Shown one piece after another: positions 1 to 6,743 of a stretch of 7,659 nucleotides of DNA; positions within the stretch are counted from its first letter, which is position 1; each line of letters opens with the position of its first letter. Origin of the DNA: Gammaproteobacteria bacterium (GTDB lineage Bacteria > Pseudomonadota > Gammaproteobacteria > Ga0077536); assembly GCA_003540955.1 (NCBI GenBank), contig DPMX01000004.1, positions 1 through 7,659 on the forward strand. Direction: 5' to 3'. Under the pieces are notes generated by a model. That model had not been told where the DNA came from and ran no database searches. It saw only the letters and a list, made by a program, of their open reading frames with translations. The translations under genes and the position numbers were made by a program.

Positions 1-865
1 CAGCAAGCAGAAACTCTACTGCCTTCCCAACATGCGATTTATATAATGGATTCTCAAGTGGAACTAACGCCATACGCAGAGGAAATTCCGAATCGTTGAC
101 CGCTTCATCATGCATCGCCCATTCATTTTCAAAATCAATCCATCCGAACACCATTTCTGCCGTCGTCGTAACACCCGCGCGTCGGGCAACATCAGCCATC
201 CTCCGTAGACCCGCAACGCCACCACCTTTACTAATCTCATCACGCATACCTGCCAAAGCGATGCGCGTTGCCTCTATCTCTACAAACACACCGTTGAGCC
301 GTCCGTCCGGATAATGCTGCACACCGTGAACCGCGTCACCCTCTCGAATGCTAATTATTTCTAATGCTGCACTGTTGGTGTAAACGAAATGCGGTGCATA
401 AGAGATCACCCAAATTGGTCGGTCATTTACAAGCTCGTCCAATTCATCGCGGTGTAGATGGCCACCTTGCATTGCGGGATCTAATCCCCAAGCGATTAAC
501 GGTTTGGCAGGATCATTTTCGGCACAGTGCAATTCGCGTAGCTTCGTGCAGACATCCGCGTGCGTCGATAAAGGAGAGTTCATACCCTCAGGACCAGGAG
601 ATTCGATAGGGCCAATATAGTGCAAGGACAGAAACCCCGACGACATCGCAAAGTGTGTGTGAGGATCTATCAATCCGGGCATGATGACCTTGTCATCAAG
701 CGTATCATCGATCCGATAATCGTTCCGCGATAGCCATGGTTGCATAGACTCTATGGTGCCGGTTGAAAGCACTTTTCCGTCCATGACCGCGATAGCCTCA
801 GCAAACGGGCGTCCCGGATCCATTGTAATGACTTTACGAGCTGGAAACACTGTAATTTGCGTCAT
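1..865 (-). CDS. YtcJ-like amidohydrolase (amidohydrolase family 3), N-terminal 288 residues, cut by window edge
   Basis: This is a predicted metal-dependent hydrolase that would act on C-N or ester bonds in an unknown substrate, probably in the cytoplasm because no signal peptide is visible. The frame is open from ATG at 865 to the left edge, giving 288 residues. The N-terminal beta-sandwich part is followed by the metal-binding segment PGLIDPHTHF at about 63-72, with the HxH pair at H69 and H71. Further family landmarks are a DRPIW...H159...TNSAAL block at about 148-168, a GRLNGVFVE segment near 188-196 whose E196 aligns with the conserved glutamate of YtcJ-type enzymes, and GVTTTAEM at 231-238. 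Relatives are usually a little over 500 residues, so roughly the second half is missing beyond the edge. An AAGG sequence lies about 8 bases before the ATG. The family is clear; the substrate is not, and AepA- or N-substituted formamide deformylase-like roles are possible. Confidence 0.88.
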   Translation of the reverse strand, partial: MTQITVFPARKVITMDPGRPFAEAIAVMDGKVLSTGTIESMQPWLSRNDYRIDDTLDDKVIMPGLIDPHTHFAMSSGFLSLHYIGPIESPGPEGMNSPLSTHADVCTKLRELHCAENDPAKPLIAWGLDPAMQGGHLHRDELDELVNDRPIWVISYAPHFVYTNSAALEIISIREGDAVHGVQHYPDGRLNGVFVEIEATRIALAGMRDEISKGGGVAGLRRMADVARRAGVTTTAEMVFGWIDFENEWAMHDEAVNDSEFPLRMALVPLENPLYKSHVGKAVEFLLA

Positions 866-1295
866 AGCAAGCCTTTACAATGATCGTATTAAGCGAGCCC
901 GGTTACTCTTTGGTGAGGGCTAAAGTTTAAAAGCATAACCGCCGAGTCTTGAACTCTCCGCGAGTATCTCCGGGCAAACATTCGCCCGTCAACAAGGGGT
1001 TCGATATCGAATCGAGGTGCAATTGCGGTGCCCACCCGTAAATTTATAGGATGTCCGACATCTTGCATCAGAATACACACTTAATCCAACACCAGGTCAA
1101 TAAAGGAACGAGCACCGCAATCCTAATACACGTTGGATAATAATTAACTCCATTAGACCGGGTCCGTAATCCTAAAAATAAGAAAGCGAATATAGACCCA
1201 GAAAACTGCCACATAAAGCCTCGCAATTCGATAACACGCCGTGTCATAGATACCGGCAGCGCTAATTAATGGAGATTTAATATTTTAAATTAAAA
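866..1295. other. 430-base intergenic region without a convincing gene
   Basis: This stretch separates two minus-strand genes. It holds a minus-strand open frame of 63 codons (889-1080) that begins with GTG, has no good ribosome binding site and no family I recognise. Immediately upstream on the same strand, 1081-1119 reads as a 12-residue tail ending in RSFIDLVLD before a stop, which might be a relic. There is a perfect 12-base palindrome at 1000-1011 (TTCGATATCGAA) and a very A+T-rich end at 1262-1295. No clear intrinsic terminator was found for the hydratase gene that ends at 1296, and no convincing promoter for the amidohydrolase starting at 865. The amidohydrolase could be transcribed by readthrough from the hydratase promoter or from an unrecognised promoter here. 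Confidence 0.5.
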
Positions 1296-2099
1296 CTAGA
1301 CTAGATCGATTGTTAAGTGACTTAGTCCTGATCCCGTAAACGCTGCCGTCCACCGCTGGCCGGCTTCCACAGAAGGAAAGTCAGTTAGCGATCCTGTAGT
1401 GATGATCTCTCCAGCAATAATAGGTTCCGCCCAAGCTTGTAGTGTAATCGTGTCACATAGATGTCCTAGCGCCGATAAAGGGCCTCCTAACGTGTTACTC
1501 CCCACTCCGGCCGAAACGATATCTCCCTTGTAGCGAAGTTCGACGGTAGCATCTGCCAGCGCTTGGTGAAGCGAATCGCGATCCTGATCCGTAACCATTT
1601 TTCGGGAGCCTATAACTAAACGTGCGTGCGCACCAAAGTCCGCGATAATGTCCGCAACCGTGAATTGCCAGTTGGCAAAATGACAATCAACTATCTCGAA
1701 ACCCGGCGCGACCCAATCGATCGCAGCGGCAAGTTCGCCCGGGTCAGATACCACACCCATTATGCGTTCATTTACGCCGAGAATAATTTCTGGCTCTATG
1801 CGAGGAGCCGTTAAGTCACTAACCAAGATTTCCGGTATACCGAAGTCTACATCGATAACCGTTCGGTCGTAGATATAAGACCAAATCGGATTCGATAGCT
1901 CGAACTCTTCCCACGCCGCGACGTTAGTAAAACCGATCTTGCGCCCGGCATGCCTCCATCCAATTTGACGCAGAGCCTTATCCACCGCGATGCCGATTTT
2001 ATAACCCGCTTCGATGTCAAAGTCGGAGACACTTTGACTCGGCTGCGGCGTCACCTGGCCATGGGTTCTTGCATCAAGCAGTGCCTTTGCAAAATCCAC
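1296..2099 (-). CDS. 2-keto-4-pentenoate hydratase / 4-oxalocrotonate decarboxylase family protein
   Basis: This is a predicted cytoplasmic Mg/Mn-dependent enzyme of the FAH fold, in the MhpD/DmpE/DmpH family, whose members hydrate 2-oxopent-4-enoate or decarboxylate 4-oxalocrotonate in meta-cleavage pathways. At 267 residues it has the normal family length of about 260-270. Visible landmarks are GRKIGFTN at 52-59 with K54, the metal-ligand pair in IEPEI (E102, E104), the third acidic ligand in EIVDCHF (E135), a TVADIIADFG block at 147-156, GSNTLGGPLSAL at 200-211 and TGSLTDFPSVEAG at 235-247. The start is GTG: a good GGAGAAGAAG ribosome binding site precedes it, and the nearby ATG at 2102-2104 is out of frame. 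It is transcribed divergently from the methyltransferase at 2233. Hydratase and decarboxylase cannot be told apart from the sequence, and no ring-cleavage enzyme or aldolase is present in the window to confirm a meta-cleavage pathway. Confidence 0.9.
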   Translation of the reverse strand: MDFAKALLDARTHGQVTPQPSQSVSDFDIEAGYKIGIAVDKALRQIGWRHAGRKIGFTNVAAWEEFELSNPIWSYIYDRTVIDVDFGIPEILVSDLTAPRIEPEIILGVNERIMGVVSDPGELAAAIDWVAPGFEIVDCHFANWQFTVADIIADFGAHARLVIGSRKMVTDQDRDSLHQALADATVELRYKGDIVSAGVGSNTLGGPLSALGHLCDTITLQAWAEPIIAGEIITTGSLTDFPSVEAGQRWTAAFTGSGLSHLTIDLV

Positions 2100-2104
2100 A
2101 GCAT

Positions 2105-2114
2105 CTTCTTCTCC
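2105..2114 (-). promoter_or_regulatory. Shine-Dalgarno site deciding the GTG start of the hydratase gene
   Basis: On the minus strand this reads GGAGAAGAAG and ends five bases before the GTG at 2099. It supports GTG as initiator; the only ATG close by, at 2102-2104, is in another frame. Confidence 0.6.
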
Positions 2115-2124
2115 AAGCTAAGGA

Positions 2125-2154
2125 ATTATGGTAATTCTATTATTTTAAAGGCAA
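2125..2154 (-). promoter_or_regulatory. Candidate sigma70-type promoter for the hydratase gene
   Basis: On the minus strand there is TTGCCT (2149-2154), an 18-base A+T-rich spacer, and CATAAT (2125-2130), a five-of-six match to the -10 consensus. The start point would fall near 2118, leaving a leader of about 18 bases that contains the Shine-Dalgarno site. This was found by eye only; other A+T-rich hexamers in the same stretch could serve. Confidence 0.35.
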
Positions 2155-2172
2155 TAGTCTAGGCGTACAGTT

Positions 2173-2207
2173 TTGGATCTTGGTGAGCGACATCGATAAT
2201 CGAAAAA
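2173..2207 (+). promoter_or_regulatory. Candidate promoter for the exported methyltransferase, with a small dyad on the -10 box
   Basis: TTGGAT (2173-2178), a 16-base spacer and GATAAT (2195-2200) form a weak-to-moderate promoter pointing at the methyltransferase. The -10 box lies inside a perfect dyad TCGAT-A-ATCGA (2193-2203), which could be an operator or chance. GGAG at 2222-2225 is the ribosome binding site, seven bases from the ATG. Confidence 0.28.
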
Positions 2208-2232
2208 CTCTGCGACGACTTGGAGCAAAGAC

Positions 2233-2997
2233 ATGAACAAACAAATCATTACATGGCTTATATTTTCTTGTCTAATCCCGGCTGGGAATATTTTTGCCGG
2301 GGAACAACTTGGCCCAATGGCGGTGAGGATACAACAACAATTGAAATCTGACGGCCGCGATCAGTACGATGTGCTGAAAGACCCCGGTAGAAAACCCTTT
2401 GAGACAATGCAATTCTTTAATGTTAAAGCTGGCACCACTGTATTGGATATGACCGCCGGCGGGGGCTATAACGCTGAAATCCTATCTGCCGCTGTCGGTG
2501 CGGACGGGGTAGTCTACGCACAAAACTCGCATTTCGTAACGACACTAATTAAAGGTGCGCTACACAAAGCGATGCGGGGGAGACTGGAGAATAACCGTTT
2601 ACCGAACGTGCGCTACATTGTGGTCGATCCCGAGGATATGCCGTTCGACGAATCGATCGATTTAGCTATATGGGGATTGAACATGCATGACGTGTACCAC
2701 CGAGATGGTGAAGCCGCCACAATAAGATTCCTAAACCAGATAAAACGGGCGCTTAAACCCGGTGGTATTTTGGGTCTCAGTGAACACGTCGGTATCTCCG
2801 ATAACAATAATGCAGAACTACATCGACTCGAAACTAGCATCGTACTGGATCTGGTCGAGAAGGCAGGCTTTGTAACGGAAGAAACCTCCGATTTGCTCGG
2901 GAATCCGGATGACGATCATACTAAATCCATTTACGCAGAGGGATTACGCTACGCGACCGACCGGATCTTACTGCGCGCACGAAAACCTAGTAATTAG
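2233..2997 (+). CDS. Predicted exported class I SAM-dependent methyltransferase (COG4798-like)
   Basis: This is a Rossmann-fold methyltransferase of 254 residues with an N-terminal secretory signal: K3, a hydrophobic run at about 5-20 and a likely cleavage after IFA at 22. Motif I is VLDMTAGGGYNAEILS at 70-85, the glycine-rich SAM loop. A VYAQN segment follows at 94-98, an acidic VVDPEDMPF at 130-138, WGLNMHDVYHRDGE at 147-160 and the post-motif ALKPGGILGLSEH at 173-185. The C-terminal block, SDLLGNPDDDHTKSIY at 219-234 and TDRILLRARKP near the end, is characteristic of COG4798 proteins, many of which also carry signal peptides. The methyl acceptor is unknown. How SAM would reach the enzyme outside the cytoplasm is unclear, so non-catalytic SAM binding or retention at the membrane is possible. 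C13 gives a poor lipobox (IFSC), so a lipoprotein is less likely. A good GGAG site seven bases upstream fixes the start. Confidence 0.86.
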   Translation: MNKQIITWLIFSCLIPAGNIFAGEQLGPMAVRIQQQLKSDGRDQYDVLKDPGRKPFETMQFFNVKAGTTVLDMTAGGGYNAEILSAAVGADGVVYAQNSHFVTTLIKGALHKAMRGRLENNRLPNVRYIVVDPEDMPFDESIDLAIWGLNMHDVYHRDGEAATIRFLNQIKRALKPGGILGLSEHVGISDNNNAELHRLETSIVLDLVEKAGFVTEETSDLLGNPDDDHTKSIYAEGLRYATDRILLRARKPSN

Positions 2998-3016
2998 CGT
3001 CAACCCAATAATTTCC

Positions 3017-3033
3017 GGAAGCGCTTGCGTTCC
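3017..3033 (+). terminator. Possible weak terminator hairpin after the exported methyltransferase
   Basis: GGAA, a bulged G, CG, the four-base loop CTTG, CG and TTCC form a compact hairpin 20 bases after the stop codon. It is followed by AGCTTTCTCG rather than a clean T run, so termination activity is uncertain. Confidence 0.25.
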
Positions 3034-3191
3034 AGCTTTCTCGTTGTCGTCAGTGGCAAATCGGCTGCATTTACTAAACAGAACCAGACCGGTTATAGGC
3101 ATTGTCGGTTGAGAGCTACAAATCGAAGGCATCATCGCAGAACAAGAGTTTCACGGAAACTGCGGCGAGTCGATACTTGTTTCCATCGCAT

Positions 3192-3226
3192 TTGACTCAA
3201 ACTGGACCGCACAACTATTTCGGTCC
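3192..3226 (+). promoter_or_regulatory. Candidate promoter with overlapping GGACCG/CGGTCC dyad upstream of the amidohydrolase
   Basis: TTGACT (3192-3197, five of six to the -35 consensus), an 18-base spacer and TATTTC (3216-3221, a poor -10) could drive the amidohydrolase at 3259. A perfect six-base inverted repeat, GGACCG (3204-3209) and CGGTCC (3221-3226) separated by 11 bases, straddles the spacer and -10 box. No T run follows on either strand, so an operator or leader hairpin is more likely than a terminator. Confidence 0.3.
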
Positions 3227-3258
3227 TAAAATGAGCCATTGCCCACAGGAGAAAAACT

Positions 3259-4536
3259 ATGGCTAAGCGAACCTTTCTATGTGGCGCCAGATTAATCGAT
3301 GGCGTAAATGCTCCTCAAGACAATATGGTCATCGTCATCAAAAACGATCGCATCGCCAAGGTGGCCTCGGCGTCGAAAGCACCCGTACCCCGTAAAAACG
3401 ATAAAGTGTACGATCTCGCTGGGAAAGTCCTAATGCCCGGTATGGCATTTTGCCATTACCATCCAGCATACGACAATGTGAACAGCTTGCAGGAAATAGA
3501 TCTCAAGCACCCCCCAACGACATTGACATTGATCGCAGCAAAGAATGCCGAACTGCTACTTAACTCCGGGTACACCATGGCGGTCGGTGCAGGCGCCGCC
3601 CATTACATCGATGTCGCTTTACGAAATTGTATCAACAATGGACTCATCCCGGGTCCAAGGATTCTGGCCTGCGGAAGTGATGTAGTGAGTACCGGTGACT
3701 CGGTAGATATGCACCCTAAATGGTGGAATCTTGGCCTAAAAGGTCTCGCTAAGGTGTGCGACGGGCCTGATGAATTCCGGAAAGCCGTCCGCGAGGAAAT
3801 CGCGAATGGAGTTGATATCGTTAAATTATACCCAACTGGTGGACACGGTTTACCCAATAGTTCTGCGTTTATGAGCATGAGTGAAGAGGAAGTACAAATT
3901 GCCGTTCACACGGCACACGATCGGGGCGCGAAGATCCGTGGCCATTTGATCAGCACGCGCGGTATCAAAGCCGCACTAAAGGCTGGCATTGATGTTGTTG
4001 ATCATGGCGACGGAACCGACGACGAATGCCTGGAATTGTTCCTTAAACAAGGCACTTTCCTAGCACCGAGTCTTTATTTCCCGTCAGTGTTGGTAAGTGG
4101 CTACCTAAGCGGCGAACATCCCGGACTCGAACCTTTGATTCCGGAGTTGGAACATACATTAGAAAATCACCCCGCTACGGTGAAGCAAGCCAATGACGCT
4201 GGAGTACCGCTCGTTGTCGGCGACGACTTCGGCTTTGGGTCACTGATGCCACATGGGGATTATGCAAAAGAGCTCGCCGTGTACCCGGAACTCTGCGGAG
4301 TCACGAACCTCGATGTCATTCGATGGGCAACTTATAACGGCGCAGCGCTGCAGGGACGACTTGATGATCTTGGCACGGTCGAAGAAGGAAAACTCGCAGA
4401 TCTACTCGTAGTTGACGGCGATCCGTCTAGAGATCTTCGCGTGCTACAAGATCGCGACAACCTTAAAGCTATTTTGAAGGGTGGAGATTTTGTGAAGTGC
4501 ACGCTTGAACGCCAACGTGTACCGCAACCGGCCTGA
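3259..4536 (+). CDS. Metal-dependent amidohydrolase, imidazolonepropionase/prolidase-like (COG1228 type)
   Basis: This predicted cytoplasmic hydrolase of 425 residues has the two-domain amidohydrolase layout: an N-terminal beta-sandwich strand set (1-58), a TIM-barrel, and a C-terminal return of the sandwich (GTVEEGKLADLLVVDGDPS at 372-390). A full set of likely binuclear metal ligands is present: H66 and H68 in FCHYHP, K189 in DIVKLYPTGG (the position that is carboxylated in this group), H229 in IRGHL, H249 in DVVDHG and D322 in VVGDDFG. The first motif departs from the usual PGLIDxHxH: it reads PGMAFCHYHP, with AF in place of ID. Relatives include Xaa-Pro and acyl-lysine dipeptidases and organophosphate or carbamate hydrolases, so the substrate cannot be named. 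A strong AGGAGA site (3247-3252) sits seven bases before the ATG. It lies between two methyltransferase genes on the same strand but is separated from each by more than 100 bases. Confidence 0.9.
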   Translation: MAKRTFLCGARLIDGVNAPQDNMVIVIKNDRIAKVASASKAPVPRKNDKVYDLAGKVLMPGMAFCHYHPAYDNVNSLQEIDLKHPPTTLTLIAAKNAELLLNSGYTMAVGAGAAHYIDVALRNCINNGLIPGPRILACGSDVVSTGDSVDMHPKWWNLGLKGLAKVCDGPDEFRKAVREEIANGVDIVKLYPTGGHGLPNSSAFMSMSEEEVQIAVHTAHDRGAKIRGHLISTRGIKAALKAGIDVVDHGDGTDDECLELFLKQGTFLAPSLYFPSVLVSGYLSGEHPGLEPLIPELEHTLENHPATVKQANDAGVPLVVGDDFGFGSLMPHGDYAKELAVYPELCGVTNLDVIRWATYNGAALQGRLDDLGTVEEGKLADLLVVDGDPSRDLRVLQDRDNLKAILKGGDFVKCTLERQRVPQPA

Positions 4537-4566
4537 TAGCAGTTCAGGTGGGACACAAATGTAAGT

Positions 4567-4585
4567 AGAGTACTCGCCTCTTTTT
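4567..4585 (+). terminator. Very weak terminator-like hairpin after the amidohydrolase
   Basis: AGAG, a seven-base loop and CTCT are followed directly by TTTT. The stem is only four base pairs, so this is a marginal candidate. It is the only hairpin plus T run I see in the 115 bases between the amidohydrolase and the next methyltransferase. Confidence 0.18.
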
Positions 4586-4651
4586 GTACCTCAGATATTA
4601 AAAATACTCTTCTGTGATAGTTCCAATAATGTCGACTTGCTTTGATTAACG

Positions 4652-5509
4652 ATGATAGATCCCAGACTTGAGAAATCAGATTGCAGCGACTCGATTGATC
4701 ACCATTACGGGTCTGCCGACCTGGCCGAGAGGATACTTACTGCTTTGCGTGAGGCGGGCAAAGACATAGAGAACCTGAGCCGCGAAGATCTTACAGGTTT
4801 CGACGAATTTCACGCGGGGGGACTCGATGCAACCCGAGAGATGGCATTATTTGCAGGAATCTCGCCCGAAGATGAAATACTCGATCTTGGTAGTGGAATA
4901 GGCGGCCCAGCCCGTACTTTGGCCAGCGAATTCGGCTGCAACGTCACCGGCCTCGATATCACCAAATCCTTCTGCGACGCGGCTCGGGAACTAAGCCGAC
5001 GGCTCGAAATGAGTGACAAGGTAAAGTTCGTGTGTGCCGACGCGGTCGATATGCCATTGCCATCAGAGCATTATGACACCGTGTGGGCACAGTATTCTCT
5101 GCCTAACATAAAACAACAAAGTGCATTGTTCGAACAAATCTACCGCGTGCTAAAGCCGGGCGGCTCATTTGTTTTTGAAACCCTATGTCAAGGTCCGGTA
5201 GGCGAAATTCATCTTCCCGTGTTCTGGGCTGCAGAACCCCAGAACAATCACATTCAAACTCCGGCAAACACTCTTAAAAATCTAGTTGCCGCAGGTCTGT
5301 CAAAGATCAATTTCGAGGATGTAACCGAACACGTTCTAGAGGCGGCTCGTTGTCGGTTGGCGGCTGCCGAAACACAACCGTCTGCCTCTACACTATGGCT
5401 GGGATTGATCGTGCCATACGATGTCCAGAAAAAAATGCGGAACTCCATCCGAAATAGCGAAGAGCGCCGCACCATCGTGTTTCGAAAACATTTTCGCAAA
5501 CCTCGCTAG
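4652..5509 (+). CDS. Class I SAM-dependent methyltransferase (Methyltransf_11/UbiE-like, DEFHxGG type)
   Basis: This is a predicted cytoplasmic methyltransferase of 285 residues. An N-terminal cap (HHYGSADLAERIL at 17-29, then REAGKDIENLSREDL and DEFHAGG at 51-57) resembles methyltransferases related to dimethylglycine/sarcosine N-methyltransferases and sterol-type C-methyltransferases. Motif I is ILDLGSGIGGPARTLA at 76-91, followed by VTGLDIT at 98-104 with the acidic residue expected to bind the SAM ribose, VCADAVDMPLP at 127-137, NIKQQSALFEQIYRVLKPGG at 152-171 and a final strand near 275-278. The acceptor (a small amine, quinol or polyketide-like molecule) is unknown. The ATG is the first possible start after an in-frame TGA at 4643-4645, and no convincing Shine-Dalgarno site precedes it, so translation may be weak or leader-dependent. 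It ends 59 bases before the convergent monooxygenase gene, and no terminator was seen between them. Confidence 0.88.
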   Translation: MIDPRLEKSDCSDSIDHHYGSADLAERILTALREAGKDIENLSREDLTGFDEFHAGGLDATREMALFAGISPEDEILDLGSGIGGPARTLASEFGCNVTGLDITKSFCDAARELSRRLEMSDKVKFVCADAVDMPLPSEHYDTVWAQYSLPNIKQQSALFEQIYRVLKPGGSFVFETLCQGPVGEIHLPVFWAAEPQNNHIQTPANTLKNLVAAGLSKINFEDVTEHVLEAARCRLAAAETQPSASTLWLGLIVPYDVQKKMRNSIRNSEERRTIVFRKHFRKPR

Positions 5510-5568
5510 ATACCAACCGACCGACTTGTAAAGCTACCCCAGAAACACCACAACCAGAGCACCGAGGT

Positions 5569-6714
5569 TTACTTGCTACACAAACGAGGCATCACTTCAT
5601 CTACAAACAATCGCATGCTGCGCATAGTGCTCTCGTGCGGGAGTCCGGGCCAGTGACAATTCACTAATACCTGTTCGACGTTTAATTCATCGCGTAATTC
5701 CAGCATTTGATCGGCAACCTGCTCCGGTGTTCCGAATAAGAGACAGCGCGGTTTAACGAAATCGTAATCGAGCTGATCCTCGAGTTTCGATTGTAACGAC
5801 GCAGACAAGACTTCTCCTGGGTTGAGGAAAATTGAAGGGCCACGCCAGTTACTGAAATTTAACGTCCCCATAACAGCGTCGCCCGCTAGGCGCTTCGCAT
5901 CCATTTCGGTTTCCGCCACAAAAACGTCTCTCATAACACCACAGCGCTCCCCGGGACCTACTTCAAGACCTGCCGCTCGTGCGGTCTCTCGGTAGAGATC
6001 GAAACGTACCTTGAGTCCTTTTACGGTAGGCCGCCACATGATGATTCCAAGGTCGTTCTTAGCAGCAAATTCAATTGACCGGTCGCCGTCAACGACTTGC
6101 CATAAGGGCGGCCCCGGTCGTTGACGTGGTTGCGGATAAACAGAAATTTTCACCATCTCACCAGAGTCTTGGTCGACGTAATCGTTTAATAGAACCGTGT
6201 GCGCGCGGTCTTTATTGAATCCGGGATAGGGAAACGTGTACTTCTTCCCGGTATAACCGAAGCGCTTATTCGCGAATGCTAGTTTAAGTACATTTAAAGT
6301 ATCAGCGAATACTGCATAGTTTTCTTCTGGCTTATTAGGATCGGCAAGCGGATTGAGATTCAAACCCTCAATTCCGTAATTGCCGCGGCCAAGGCCAAGT
6401 TCAACTCGGCCGTCGCTTAATTGATCGAGCAAAGCCACATCTTCAGCAAGACGCAAAGGATGCCAAAAAGTGATAATCGCAGCTGCCAATCCAATTCTAA
6501 TCCGCTTCGTACGTGCCGCGATGTCAGTACCCATAACGATCGGATTAGGCAACATTTCCCGGCCCCAAATACTAAAGTGATGCTCCGCAAACCAAATCGT
6601 GTCGAAGCCAGACTCTTCACAAAACAACGCGATCTCACGTACTTCCGTCAGGATCTCGAGGTAATCACGTGACTGATTCAGATTCGTCGGATTGCAGAAA
6701 TAGCTAATTTTCAT
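5569..6714 (-). CDS. Luciferase-like flavin-dependent monooxygenase (bacterial luciferase/LLM superfamily)
   Basis: This predicted cytoplasmic enzyme of 381 residues would use a reduced flavin (FMNH2 or F420H2) from a partner reductase and O2 to oxidise an unknown substrate. Family marks are the N-terminal strand MKISYF, FDTIWFAEHHF at 37-47, TKRIRIGLAA near 69-78, and the classic HPLRLAEDVALLDQLSDGRVELGLGRG at 85-111. The C-terminal half has GPPLWQV at 201-207, FVAETEMDAKRLA near 265-277 and the usual FGTPEQVADQM at 327-337. It is somewhat longer than many members (about 320-360), with extra sequence at about 165-195. I chose ATG at 6714: it begins exactly at the conserved first strand and has a short GAGA four bases upstream. 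A TTG-started extension to 6846 would read through the likely promoter. No flavin reductase is in the window. The gene is divergent from an aldo/keto reductase and shares a regulatory region with it. Confidence 0.9.
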   Translation of the reverse strand: MKISYFCNPTNLNQSRDYLEILTEVREIALFCEESGFDTIWFAEHHFSIWGREMLPNPIVMGTDIAARTKRIRIGLAAAIITFWHPLRLAEDVALLDQLSDGRVELGLGRGNYGIEGLNLNPLADPNKPEENYAVFADTLNVLKLAFANKRFGYTGKKYTFPYPGFNKDRAHTVLLNDYVDQDSGEMVKISVYPQPRQRPGPPLWQVVDGDRSIEFAAKNDLGIIMWRPTVKGLKVRFDLYRETARAAGLEVGPGERCGVMRDVFVAETEMDAKRLAGDAVMGTLNFSNWRGPSIFLNPGEVLSASLQSKLEDQLDYDFVKPRCLLFGTPEQVADQMLELRDELNVEQVLVNCHWPGLPHESTMRSMRLFVDEVMPRLCSK

Positions 6715-6743
6715 ATTTTCTCGAAGGATGGACGGGAACCAAG

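Noticed and set aside
96..609. Plus-strand open frames at 96-314 and 364-609
   Set aside because: They lie wholly inside the minus-strand amidohydrolase, whose frame carries clear family motifs. Their translations look like shadow sequence.
1000..1011. Perfect 12-base palindrome TTCGATATCGAA
   Set aside because: One or two such palindromes are expected by chance in a window of this size, and it is not placed next to a promoter I can support.
889..1080. 63-codon minus-strand open frame starting with GTG
   Set aside because: It has no recognisable domain and no clear ribosome binding site, and the length is unremarkable for chance. It is kept only as a remark on the intergenic region.
1083..1138. 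ATCCAAC (1084-1090) and GTTGGAT (1132-1138) inverted pair
   Set aside because: The seven-base arms are 41 bases apart with no supporting context; a match of this length at this distance is easily chance.
1276..1294. A+T-only inverted repeat (TTTAAT...ATTAAA) just after the hydratase stop
   Set aside because: The stem has no G-C pairs and no proper T run on the minus strand, so it would be too unstable to act as an intrinsic terminator.
2909..3112. Plus-strand open frame overlapping the 3' end of the exported methyltransferase
   Set aside because: It overlaps the conserved methyltransferase C terminus in another frame, and its unique part has no recognisable motif or ribosome binding site.
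2233..5509. Idea that the two methyltransferases arose by duplication, forming a repeat around the amidohydrolase
   Set aside because: They share only generic Rossmann motifs. The N-terminal segments (signal peptide versus DEFHxGG cap) and C-terminal segments differ completely.
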